64,000 nucleotides of DNA from the NCBI GenBank assembly GCA_002438785.1, contig DJQS01000013.1:62001-126000 (forward strand), in the 5' to 3' direction. How positions within the stretch are numbered: the stretch's first letter is position 1; every line of letters starts with the position of its first letter. The position numbers and the translations under genes are program-made. Origin of the DNA: Caryophanales bacterium UBA6380. GTDB lineage: Bacteria; Bacillota_I; Bacilli_A; RFN20; CAG-826. Under the pieces are notes generated by a model that worked only from the letters and a program-made list of their open reading frames with translations, had not been told where the DNA came from and did not search any database. Below, piece by piece: positions 36,174 to 45,093 of the stretch.

Positions 36174-37700
36174 ATGGAAAGAATTGCTGAAGGGGATTTA
36201 CTTAGAAGGATTAGACTTAATAGAAAAAGACTAGCTTCTAAAATGTATTGTTATCCAAAAGTGTTTAATAAAAAATATAGTGCATCTTGGCCAGGAGATT
36301 GGGAAGGACGATGTATTTTGTCTTTGACAAGTTTATATTTTGCTCTAGATGGATATAAAGAAGAGCAATTGGATGTTTTAAATCAATTAAATGAGATCAT
36401 GTCACATTTAAAAGAATTCATCAATGAAGATGGATATTTTGGGAACCTTATTAATGATATAAATTTAGATGAGCAACAAGTAAGTGGCAATTCTTGGTAT
36501 TTAAGAGGTTTAATTGAATATTATCAAATTACTAAAAATGAAGAATTTTTAGAGATTATTAAAAATATTATTAATAAATTTATTTATAAAATTGAAAAGT
36601 TTTATGAAAATTATCCAATAATTGATAGAGAGCAAGGCGAAGTTAGTGGTCATATTGAAAATGTTAGTAAAAATGGCTGGTTATTAAGTAGTGATGTAGG
36701 ATGTGCATTTATTTTGCTTGATGGAATGAGTGAGGCTTATTATTTAATTAAAGAAGATAGGTTAAAAAATATTTTAATTAAAGTTATAGATAAATTTATT
36801 AATATTGATTTTATGAAGTTAGAATGTCAAACTCATGCTACTTTAAGTTGCTGCCGTGGTATATTGACTTTTTATAAAGCAACTAATGATAAAAAATATT
36901 TAGAGTATGCAGTTGATATATTTACCAAATATATTAATTATGGAATGACTAATGATTATTCAAATATTAATTGGTTTAATCGTAAATCTAGTTGGACTGA
37001 ACCATGTTGTATTGTTGATTCTATTATTCTTTGTGGACAATTATTTGATATCACTAATGATGTGAAATATATAAAATTATTTAATAGAATCTATCTTAAT
37101 TCGATCGTTGTATCTCAACGTGGTAATGGTGGAGCAGGTTGTAATACTTGTTTAGTTGATTCTAATATTGACATTAAAGCATATTTATATGAAGCCTTTT
37201 TTTGCTGCACAATGCGTTTAGCAGAAGGATTAAGATTTATTAAAAAATATTCTTGTTATTATTTTAATAATGAAATAATCATTACTAATTTAGAAGACTT
37301 TAAATTCTTATTAGATAATAATGAAATTATTGAAGTAAAAGGTGATATTTATAAGAAATTAAATGTTGATATTAGTTTTAAAAATATTAAAAAAAATATG
37401 GAAATAGCAATTTATTTGCCTGAAAATATTGATTTTACTACTAATATAAGTGATTATATATATAAAGATAATTTATTTAAATTTAAGATAGACTCTGATT
37501 TAAATATAAATTTTAAATTTAGACTAAAAGTACATCAAGAAGAGCATAAAAACTTTGTTGGAGATAAGTTATTAGTTAAAAGAAACGAATATCTTGATAA
37601 GAAGTGTTTTATAATTAATAATCAAAAATATTATTATTTAATTGACTATTCAAAGATAAAAAATAAAAATGAAACTATGGAGATTAATCAAGAGATCTAG
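36174..37700 (+). CDS. GH127-like glycoside hydrolase (beta-L-arabinofuranosidase family)
   Basis: A 508-residue cytoplasmic enzyme with an (alpha/alpha)6 barrel pattern. WTEPC gives E276 and C278, and FFCCTMR gives C344 and C345. This matches the E-x-C and CC arrangement that binds zinc and supplies the cysteine nucleophile in GH127 (E338, C340, C417 and C418 in the Bifidobacterium HypBA1 enzyme). The length is below that of HypBA1 (about 650), so the C-terminal sandwich domains are reduced. If active it would remove beta-linked L-arabinofuranose. No signal peptide. The start follows AGAGAAG. Its stop is two bases from the next gene. A related unsaturated or other sugar specificity is possible. 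Confidence 0.72.
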   Translation: MERIAEGDLLRRIRLNRKRLASKMYCYPKVFNKKYSASWPGDWEGRCILSLTSLYFALDGYKEEQLDVLNQLNEIMSHLKEFINEDGYFGNLINDINLDEQQVSGNSWYLRGLIEYYQITKNEEFLEIIKNIINKFIYKIEKFYENYPIIDREQGEVSGHIENVSKNGWLLSSDVGCAFILLDGMSEAYYLIKEDRLKNILIKVIDKFINIDFMKLECQTHATLSCCRGILTFYKATNDKKYLEYAVDIFTKYINYGMTNDYSNINWFNRKSSWTEPCCIVDSIILCGQLFDITNDVKYIKLFNRIYLNSIVVSQRGNGGAGCNTCLVDSNIDIKAYLYEAFFCCTMRLAEGLRFIKKYSCYYFNNEIIITNLEDFKFLLDNNEIIEVKGDIYKKLNVDISFKNIKKNMEIAIYLPENIDFTTNISDYIYKDNLFKFKIDSDLNINFKFRLKVHQEEHKNFVGDKLLVKRNEYLDKKCFIINNQKYYYLIDYSKIKNKNETMEINQEI

Positions 37701-37702
37701 AT

Positions 37703-39982
37703 ATGAATAAATATTTTAAAAAGGCCTTACCGATTTATGGAAAAGATAAAATTAATTTATTAAATAGTTCTTTATTTTTTAAGATTTATATTGGCAATAA
37801 AGGGAAATATAAATTTGTTATTACTGGTAATAATTTTTATAGAATATATATAAATGGGATAATGAAATTCTATGGTCCTAGTAGGGATGCTCATAATTTT
37901 TATAGAGTAGATAAATATAATTTAAATTTAAATATTGTTAATAATATCATTGTAATTGAAGTAAGTGGAGCTAATTGTAATTCTTTTTATAGTCTGAATA
38001 CTACTCCTTTTATAATGTATGAAATAATAAGTAATAATGAAGTTATTACTTATAGTGGTGATAATTTAACTAATGTTTTTAATAACGATACTAGGTTAAG
38101 AAAAGTAACTAGATTCTCTTATCAACGAGCTTTTAGTGAATCTTATAATATAGATAATAATTTTAATTTATTTTTAACTACTAATAAAGATTGTTATAGC
38201 AAATTAAAATTTGAAGTTATTAAAGATACAATTAATTTAGATAAACGAATTGTTAGTTATCCAAATCTTAAATTTAGTAAATATAAGTTAATTGAAAAAG
38301 GAAAGGCATTTATTAATAATGATAAAAAAATCTATGAAGACCGCTATCAGGTTTTAGAGTATTTAAAAATATTTAATAAAGACGAATATGATATTGATTC
38401 TAATAAAATTGCGTCTTTATTAGATTATAAGTTAAGTGATAATTTAGATAATAACTTAAATGATTATGAATTTCTAACTTATAAAAATAATGTGAGTTTA
38501 ACAGGTTTTTTAAATTTAAAATGCACAATTTTAGAAGATTCATTAATTTATATTTTATTTGATGAAGTTAATATTATAGATAAAAATAATTCTAATTTAA
38601 TTGGAATCAATTTTTATCGTAATACAACTCATAATTGTCTTACTTATTCTTTAAAAAAAGGTAATTATGATTTAATTTCTTTTGAACCTTATACTTTAAA
38701 ATATGCTCGAATTATTTTACTAAGCGGAAAAGCAAAAATTGAAGATTTTAAAGTATTAAAATATGAAAATAGAGATTGTAGAAATTTTAAATATGATTTC
38801 TCTAACAAAAAAATTAATAAAGTATTTAATGCTGCTATATCGACATTCAAGCAAAATGCTGTAGATTTATTAACTGATTGTCCAAGTAGAGAAAGAGCTG
38901 GATGGTTATGTGACTCTTATTTTAGTGGGCAAGCTGAAGTATTATTAACTGGAAAAAACTTAGTCGAAGAAGCGTTTTTAGATAATTATTCAAAATGTAA
39001 AAAGGATAATTTACCAAAAGGAATGATTCCAATGTGTTATCCAGCTGATTTTCCAAGTAAGGAATATATTCCAAATTGGGCGTTATGGTATATTTTAGAA
39101 ATTTTTAATTATATTAATCGTGGTGGTAAAAAATATATTTTAAAAAATTCAATAAATAATATTAGTGGAATATTAGATTATTTTAAAGAATTTGAAAATG
39201 AACTGGGTCTATTAGAAAATTTGAAAGGTTGGATTTTTGTAGAATGGAGTAAAGCTAATGATGCTGAATTTATTAAAGGAATAAATTATCCAACAAATAT
39301 GCTTTATAGTGAAGCTTTAATTAAAGCAGGGTTGTTATTAAATGATCAATCTTTAATTAAAAAAGGGAATAATTTAAAGAAAATTATTTATAAATATTCA
39401 TTTAACGGGGAATTTTTTGCTGATAACTCTATTAGAAATTCTTCAAATGATATAATTAAAACAAATAATATTACGGAAACTTGTCAATATTATGCTTTAT
39501 ATTTTAATATTATTAAAAAAGAAGACAATGAAAGATTTTTTAATAAAATGATTAATAACTTTGGTGAATATCGTAATGCTAATGTAGTTTATCCAAATGT
39601 TTATAAATCAAATGTATTAATGGGAATATTACTTCGCTTAGAAATATTAAATAAAAATCATCTATATCAAGAAGTGTTTAATGAAACGATTGATTATTTT
39701 TATAAAATGAGTAAAATTACTGGAACTTTATGGGAACATGATTCAATATTTGCTAGCTTAAATCATTGTTTTACTAGTTATGTAATAAATATTATCTTAG
39801 AAGCTAATTTTGGTTTAACATTTATTGATTATAAAAATAAATATATTTATCTAAATAAAAAAGGATTTTATGAAGATGCTAAAGTTGAAATACCTTTAAA
39901 AAATGCTAAATTAATACTAGAAACTAAGGATAATAAACTAACTTATAAATTGCCAACTAATTATAAAATTATTTGGAATTAA
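37703..39982 (+). CDS. GH78-type alpha-L-rhamnosidase (DCPSRERAGW subgroup)
   Basis: A 759-residue enzyme related to but clearly distinct from the two GH78 proteins at 3866 and 10501. DCPSRERAGWLCD at residues 392-404 has the shorter spacing of the Bacillus RhaB type, placing E397 as general acid with W401 and D404. TGTLWEHDS supplies E678 as general base. The N-terminal half is beta-sandwich (IYINGIMKFYGPSRD is the typical appended-domain strand). No signal peptide. It is cotranscribed with the GH127-like gene and ends the operon. Probably a rhamnosidase with another linkage preference, but the different motif leaves room for another six-hairpin activity. Confidence 0.75.
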   Translation: MNKYFKKALPIYGKDKINLLNSSLFFKIYIGNKGKYKFVITGNNFYRIYINGIMKFYGPSRDAHNFYRVDKYNLNLNIVNNIIVIEVSGANCNSFYSLNTTPFIMYEIISNNEVITYSGDNLTNVFNNDTRLRKVTRFSYQRAFSESYNIDNNFNLFLTTNKDCYSKLKFEVIKDTINLDKRIVSYPNLKFSKYKLIEKGKAFINNDKKIYEDRYQVLEYLKIFNKDEYDIDSNKIASLLDYKLSDNLDNNLNDYEFLTYKNNVSLTGFLNLKCTILEDSLIYILFDEVNIIDKNNSNLIGINFYRNTTHNCLTYSLKKGNYDLISFEPYTLKYARIILLSGKAKIEDFKVLKYENRDCRNFKYDFSNKKINKVFNAAISTFKQNAVDLLTDCPSRERAGWLCDSYFSGQAEVLLTGKNLVEEAFLDNYSKCKKDNLPKGMIPMCYPADFPSKEYIPNWALWYILEIFNYINRGGKKYILKNSINNISGILDYFKEFENELGLLENLKGWIFVEWSKANDAEFIKGINYPTNMLYSEALIKAGLLLNDQSLIKKGNNLKKIIYKYSFNGEFFADNSIRNSSNDIIKTNNITETCQYYALYFNIIKKEDNERFFNKMINNFGEYRNANVVYPNVYKSNVLMGILLRLEILNKNHLYQEVFNETIDYFYKMSKITGTLWEHDSIFASLNHCFTSYVINIILEANFGLTFIDYKNKYIYLNKKGFYEDAKVEIPLKNAKLILETKDNKLTYKLPTNYKIIWN

Positions 39983-40191
39983 ATTTATTTTGTATAATAA
40001 GATAAATAATTATCATTTAAAAATATTTTAGATCTTATTTTTATTAAAATTAAATTTTTATGTAGGATTAGAAGACTTTTTGTTTTATATAAGCTTTTAA
40101 AAATTATAAATTAGTAGAAATTTTATAAAAACGTAGTTAATATTTATTTATATAAATAGAAAAAGATTTATAAAATTTTAGTGAGGAAATT
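39983..40191 (+). other. Intergenic region
   Basis: Very AT-rich and without any open frame of interest. No clear terminator is seen after 39982. A ribosome-binding site GTGAGG lies just before 40192. I see no other supported element. Confidence 0.4.
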
Positions 40192-40809
40192 ATGAAAGTT
40201 TTAATCTTAAATGGAAGTCCTAGAAATAATGGTAATACAACACTTGCTATTAAAGAAATTGAAAATGAATTTAAAAAGAACTATGTCGATTATGAAACTA
40301 TTCAAGTAGGTCAATTAAGTATTAGAGGTTGTATTGCTTGTAATAAATGTAGTGAATTAAATAAATGTATATTCGATGATATAGTTAATGAAATAGCTAT
40401 AAAATTTAAAGAAGCAGATGGATTAATTATTGCTAGCCCTGTTTATTATGCTTCAGCTAATGGAACATTAATTAATTTATTGCAACGCCTATTTTATAGC
40501 ACTAATTTTGATAAATCGATGAAAGTTGGTTGTAGTGTAGTAGTTGCTAGACGTGGTGGATGTAGTGCAACTTTTGATGAATTAAATAAATTTTTTACAA
40601 TTAGTAATATGCCAATAGTTAGTAGTACATATTGGAATAGTGTGCATGGTAGAAAAGTTGGAGAAGCTAGTTTAGATCTTGAAGGATTACAAACAATGAG
40701 AAATCTAGCTCGCAATATGATTTTCTTAATGAAATCTATTCAACTAGGCAAGGATAAATTTGGTTTACCTATTTTAAATAAAGGTAATTATACTAATTTT
40801 ATTAAATGA
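40192..40809 (+). CDS. NADPH-dependent FMN reductase / flavodoxin-fold oxidoreductase
   Basis: A 205-residue cytoplasmic protein of the NADPH-dependent FMN reductase family. NGSPRNNGNTT (about residues 5-15) is the FMN phosphate loop, RGCIACNKC a cysteine pair region typical of iron-sulfur-flavoprotein relatives, and SPVYYASANGTL the second flavin loop. RRGGCSATF further on is also found in this group. It would reduce quinones, disulfides or nitro compounds with NAD(P)H; the true substrate is unknown. It is monocistronic, preceded by GTGAGG, and ends in TGA. Confidence 0.85.
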   Translation: MKVLILNGSPRNNGNTTLAIKEIENEFKKNYVDYETIQVGQLSIRGCIACNKCSELNKCIFDDIVNEIAIKFKEADGLIIASPVYYASANGTLINLLQRLFYSTNFDKSMKVGCSVVVARRGGCSATFDELNKFFTISNMPIVSSTYWNSVHGRKVGEASLDLEGLQTMRNLARNMIFLMKSIQLGKDKFGLPILNKGNYTNFIK

Positions 40810-41080
40810 TTTAATATTTAGTTAATAATAGATAGCTTATTTAAAGGGATATTAAATTATGAATAAATATTTAATTTTTACTTCTTTAAAGTGATAATTT
40901 ATTTTTAATGATATTAAATAAAATATATATATAATTAAAATAAACATAATATAAATTTAAAAAAATTTGATAATAACGATTAAATTTAAAATTTATTAAT
41001 AAAAAATTAATAGAAAAAAATTTAATAATTTATTTCTCTATCTAGTTTATATTTAATATAAATCTGACGGGGGGGTATTT
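40810..41080 (+). promoter_or_regulatory. Intergenic leader with G7 run before the first lipoprotein gene
   Basis: About 270 AT-rich bases. Seven consecutive G residues (41069-41075) lie five bases before the ATG at 41081 and take the place of the ribosome-binding site. A TTTAATATAAAT stretch just upstream could be the -10 region. A possible 11-residue leader peptide (40859-40894, preceded by AAAGGG) is present, but too short to support. Confidence 0.4.
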
Positions 41081-43189
41081 ATGAGATATCGTAATCTATG
41101 TTTAACAAATTTGTTACTTATTTATTGTTTATCCTATTTACCGAGTTGCTCAAAAGGAAATGATAATAAAGAAGTCTATCAAGTAACATTAAGCGCTAAT
41201 CAAGATGAAACTAAGATATTTAAAAAAGATTTATTAACATTTAAACTGAATGTTAATAAAGGAGATACAATCTTAAAAGCTCTAGAATATAATAACTTAG
41301 CTACATCAAATTATAATAAGATAATAAATTACTCATATGGAGAATTTCAATCTTGGTATAAAGATAGTGAAAGTGCATTTGATTTAGATATTGATAATAA
41401 AATAGATATTAATACATATAAAGTTAATAATGACTTAGCTTTATATGCTGGATATATCTATAATGATTACACCCCTTTATTAAAAAATAATATTTCAAGT
41501 TATCTGGGTAATTACATGGCTTTAAGTTATTCAAGCTTACCTTTTATTAGTACAAGTGAATTACCAGCATTAAGTGAAGACTATAAGGAAGTCACTTTTA
41601 AACATATTGATGATATAACATATGATAATTTTAAAATAGATTTATTAAAAAAATATGCCTTTAAATTAAAAAAAGACGGATCATACGATGATAAATTTAA
41701 GGCATATAATTTAAAGTTAGATTATATGAAAGAAAGTGAAGAATTAAAATTAACTTATAACTTTAATGATGAGAGAAATAAATTTCCTAGTAACTTTGTA
41801 AGTAGTCAATTCTTTTTAAAAGATACTCGCGATATATTAAATGATAATTATTTTTATGTTGCTGATTATTCTAAAGAAAATAACTTTATTACAAGTTATG
41901 AAGTTAAAGGAAATGGGGATTTATATAAATATTTTTCTTATTATCCTAATAGTGATGTTGATCCAGTAAGCGATTTTTATGATTGCTTAGAAAAAAATGG
42001 CTTAACTACTACAATTAAAAGTTCTAATTATACATATGCGGTTGATGAATCATATTCAATTTTAATTACTGCTAATTATCAAAATGAGATGGTAAATGTT
42101 ACTTTATTAAGTTTAGCGACAACTTCCTTAGATATTGATGAATTAAAAAAATCTTATTTAGATATAACAACTTATGAATTTGAGGAAGATTTATTCCCTC
42201 TTATTAATAAAGTAAAAGGATTTGGATCAATACTATCTGGATATTTAAATAATAATGGTGTTATTGGGTTTTATGTTAGTGGTCTTGATGAAAATTCATT
42301 AGATAATTATTTAGAGCAATTAAATTCATTATCATATCAAGGCGATGTTAATCAATATAATAATTCATATATCTATAGTTATTCATATAATCGTAATGAA
42401 TTAAATATTCAGATAACTTATTATGATAAAAAGCTTAATAATAATTTATTTGATAATTATGCAATATTTTATTTTTCTCATCCTGGAGATATTGATAAAA
42501 ATGTAAGTAATTGGATTAATAAGCAAAGTAAGGGCGATAGTGAAATTAAATCATTGCCTTTAATTAATGGGGAAGGGGCCTATAGTAGTGGCTATATTAT
42601 TAATAATAATAGTTTATTAGGATATACATATTATATGAGTGTATCTAAAGCAATTACTACTAAAGAAGAATATATTGAAGCTATCAAAGAAACATCTTTA
42701 TGGGAAATAGATAATAATAATACAACTTCAACAATGACGATATTTAATTCTAAAGATAAAGTGTTTACTTTAGGAATTATTGAAGAAGATAAAGATTTGA
42801 CTATTAGACTTATTTATAATTACCATAAAGATTTAGAAAAACCTAGTTTAACTGATGTTATGAAATATGTGAATTATCGATTAGGAACAGGCGATAACTT
42901 CCTTGTTCCAGGGTTAGATAAAATTATTAATGGTAGTAAAGATATTCAATTAGAAGAATATTATGATGGAGACTATGATCGAGTAATAATTTATTTACCA
43001 CTTAGTAATTATAACCAATATATATCTTATGAAAATATATTTGTTGAAGCATTTACTAATTCTGAAGATTTTAAAAATATTGGAACAAATAGTGATGGAT
43101 CTGTTACTTTCTATCAAGAGAAAAATAATGGTGTTATTAGTTATTATGCAGGCTTGTCTAGCTATTACATAATAGGATTATATAAATAA
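41081..43189 (+). CDS. Lipoprotein of unknown function (four-gene lipoprotein array, first)
   Basis: A 702-residue lipoprotein with C23 in YLPSC. A region after the signal peptide (YQVTLSANQD... to LALYAGY, about residues 30-125) resembles an InlB/Flg_new-type repeat, ending in a typical LYAGY strand. The rest is Asn/Tyr/Asp-rich and contains no motif I recognise, although several repeated aromatic segments (for example GSILSGYLNNNGVIGFYVSG and GAYSSGYIINNNSLLGYTYY) suggest a repeated beta structure. Role: cell-surface display or adhesion (inference). Translation depends on a G7 ribosome-binding site. Confidence 0.6.
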   Translation: MRYRNLCLTNLLLIYCLSYLPSCSKGNDNKEVYQVTLSANQDETKIFKKDLLTFKLNVNKGDTILKALEYNNLATSNYNKIINYSYGEFQSWYKDSESAFDLDIDNKIDINTYKVNNDLALYAGYIYNDYTPLLKNNISSYLGNYMALSYSSLPFISTSELPALSEDYKEVTFKHIDDITYDNFKIDLLKKYAFKLKKDGSYDDKFKAYNLKLDYMKESEELKLTYNFNDERNKFPSNFVSSQFFLKDTRDILNDNYFYVADYSKENNFITSYEVKGNGDLYKYFSYYPNSDVDPVSDFYDCLEKNGLTTTIKSSNYTYAVDESYSILITANYQNEMVNVTLLSLATTSLDIDELKKSYLDITTYEFEEDLFPLINKVKGFGSILSGYLNNNGVIGFYVSGLDENSLDNYLEQLNSLSYQGDVNQYNNSYIYSYSYNRNELNIQITYYDKKLNNNLFDNYAIFYFSHPGDIDKNVSNWINKQSKGDSEIKSLPLINGEGAYSSGYIINNNSLLGYTYYMSVSKAITTKEEYIEAIKETSLWEIDNNNTTSTMTIFNSKDKVFTLGIIEEDKDLTIRLIYNYHKDLEKPSLTDVMKYVNYRLGTGDNFLVPGLDKIINGSKDIQLEEYYDGDYDRVIIYLPLSNYNQYISYENIFVEAFTNSEDFKNIGTNSDGSVTFYQEKNNGVISYYAGLSSYYIIGLYK

Positions 43190-43202
43190 AATGGAGGCAA
43201 AT

Positions 43203-45080
43203 ATGAAAAAAAGATTATTGGTTTATTCTTTATTAACTTGTTCGTTATTATTTAGTTGTAATAAAGACTATCAAGGTTTAGTTGATAATGGGCAAATTAC
43301 TTTATCATCTAGTTCATTAGTATTAAAAGTTGGTGAAGAACTTACCTTAAAAACTAATTTAAATAGTGATAAGGTTGTTTATTCTTCAAGTAATGAAATG
43401 ATTGCTAAAGTTAATGAAGATGGAGTTGTAAAAGGAATTAAAGTTGGAGAAGTAGTAATTACTGCAGCAATTAAAGATAATTTAAAATATAAGTCAAAAT
43501 TAACCTTGAATGTTGTTGATGATAATTATAGTAATGTTACTGATTCAAAAAAAGAACTAATTATTAATAGTGCTCCTAATGTTACTTCGTTTGAACAAGG
43601 TTCTTATTTTGATTTAACTGGTTTAAAAGTAAGTTTAAAAGAAACTTTTTTAGATGGAAGTGTTGAAATTAAAGAAATTAATGATTTTACTACTAATCCA
43701 AAAGAAGGTGAACTTTTATCAACAGTCGGAAAATATCAAGCAGTAATTTCTTATCCTGGTGCTAATAGTTTAACTTTTGAATATGAGGTTATTAGTGCTC
43801 CTAATGATGATTCCTTAGCAACTATTTTAGAAAAATTAGAATATAGTGATAAGTATACTGTTGATGTTAGTGGGACTATTGGTAGTAATAACGTAGCTTA
43901 TAAAGAATACTTTGATAGTTATTGCTATTATTTTGAAAGTGATAGTTCAAAATATGGGTATGCTTATCAAAGTAGTATTGGCGATAGTGGGACGAGTTCT
44001 TATCATTATAGGGGAGTATTCAAATATAGTTTTAATGATAATGGTGATGTTGTACCTGGATCATATGTTAGTCATACTTCATGGAGTAGATTTGATGGAG
44101 TCTCAAATTTTAATGAAATTTTTAATTATGAAATCGCTCCTCATAGAAAAGTTAATGGTTTATTTACTATTAATGATTCAGAAACCAATAAGAATTTAAT
44201 GTCTTATCTTGGATTAAGTGGATATGAACAATACGTTTCCAAATTAAAATTTAAAGTATTAAGTGAATCAGAATTTGAGGTTTATTTGACTTTATATCAA
44301 GGATTAGGAAATATCACATTTAAAGTTAGTAAAATCGATGATGAAAATGGTGTTTTGCCTAAAGTAACAGCTTATTTAGACGAGGATAAAGGTGGATTAA
44401 ATACATATAAAGAAGTATTTGATGTTAAAAATGCTTTTAGTAAAAATCGATATAAACTCGATTTAGGAAATATTAGTGTTGGTAGTATTTTAACTGTTAC
44501 TTATCATATTGGTTATGCATATTATACACCAACTTATATTTATTACGATTATGATGATCAATATCTAGCTTATTTAAATAGCGTTAAAGAAGAAGATGAT
44601 CCTACTTATGTTGATACTGGCAAATTCTATAACGAAACTGAGGAAAAAGTCTATAATTTTACAGTTAATAAGGTTAATGGAGTTGATACTTTTACTTTGG
44701 GTGAAGTTGATGATGATTATAGTAGCTGGTATACTTTTCCAGAATATTGTAAATATTTTATTGAAGCTGATATTTTTGATGAAGATAATCTAGATTTATT
44801 CAGTTATGATAAATTAAATTTTGATGGTACTGACAAATCTTTATATTTATTGACTGATACTGAATTAGCTACTGACTTTGGAAGTTATATTGGTACAAGT
44901 TATACAGGTTATGGTGTTGGATTTACTGATTTTAAATATGCTAGCGACAATGAATCACTAACTGAATTAGGTTTATATTACTTTTTTGTTTATAGTGGTA
45001 GCATTTACTATAGTTTGTACGTATTTAGTGATTTTGGTACAGCTAAATCTAATGTTGTTGAAAGTTATTTAACTAAATAA
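43203..45080 (+). CDS. Lipoprotein with Ig-like domains, unknown function
   Basis: A 625-residue lipoprotein, lipobox cysteine C19 (LLFSC). The ATG at 43191 lies upstream, but GGAGG falls between the two and is spaced for ATG 43203, so I choose the latter. A Big_2 domain spans about residues 30-105 (SSSSLVLKVGEELTLKTN and SSSNEMIAKVNEDGVVKG), followed by a bacterial Ig-like Big_3-type domain (about 115-200). The remaining 400 residues are Tyr/Asp/Gly-rich without a recognised family. It lies two bases after the first array gene if counted from the stop to 43191, and is followed by two BspA-like genes. Confidence 0.65.
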   Translation: MKKRLLVYSLLTCSLLFSCNKDYQGLVDNGQITLSSSSLVLKVGEELTLKTNLNSDKVVYSSSNEMIAKVNEDGVVKGIKVGEVVITAAIKDNLKYKSKLTLNVVDDNYSNVTDSKKELIINSAPNVTSFEQGSYFDLTGLKVSLKETFLDGSVEIKEINDFTTNPKEGELLSTVGKYQAVISYPGANSLTFEYEVISAPNDDSLATILEKLEYSDKYTVDVSGTIGSNNVAYKEYFDSYCYYFESDSSKYGYAYQSSIGDSGTSSYHYRGVFKYSFNDNGDVVPGSYVSHTSWSRFDGVSNFNEIFNYEIAPHRKVNGLFTINDSETNKNLMSYLGLSGYEQYVSKLKFKVLSESEFEVYLTLYQGLGNITFKVSKIDDENGVLPKVTAYLDEDKGGLNTYKEVFDVKNAFSKNRYKLDLGNISVGSILTVTYHIGYAYYTPTYIYYDYDDQYLAYLNSVKEEDDPTYVDTGKFYNETEEKVYNFTVNKVNGVDTFTLGEVDDDYSSWYTFPEYCKYFIEADIFDEDNLDLFSYDKLNFDGTDKSLYLLTDTELATDFGSYIGTSYTGYGVGFTDFKYASDNESLTELGLYYFFVYSGSIYYSLYVFSDFGTAKSNVVESYLTK

Positions 45081-45093
45081 GGAGATTATGATA

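Noticed and set aside
40859..40894. 11-residue leader peptide before the lipoprotein array
   Set aside because: ATG and AAAGGG are present, but it is too short to separate from chance and has no attenuator-like hairpin.
43912..44199. Overlapping 95-residue frame inside the lipoprotein gene
   Set aside because: A Met/Ile/Leu-rich alternative-frame shadow of an AT-rich gene with no start signal; the same holds for other overlapping or antisense frames such as 46608-46922 and 57064-57459.
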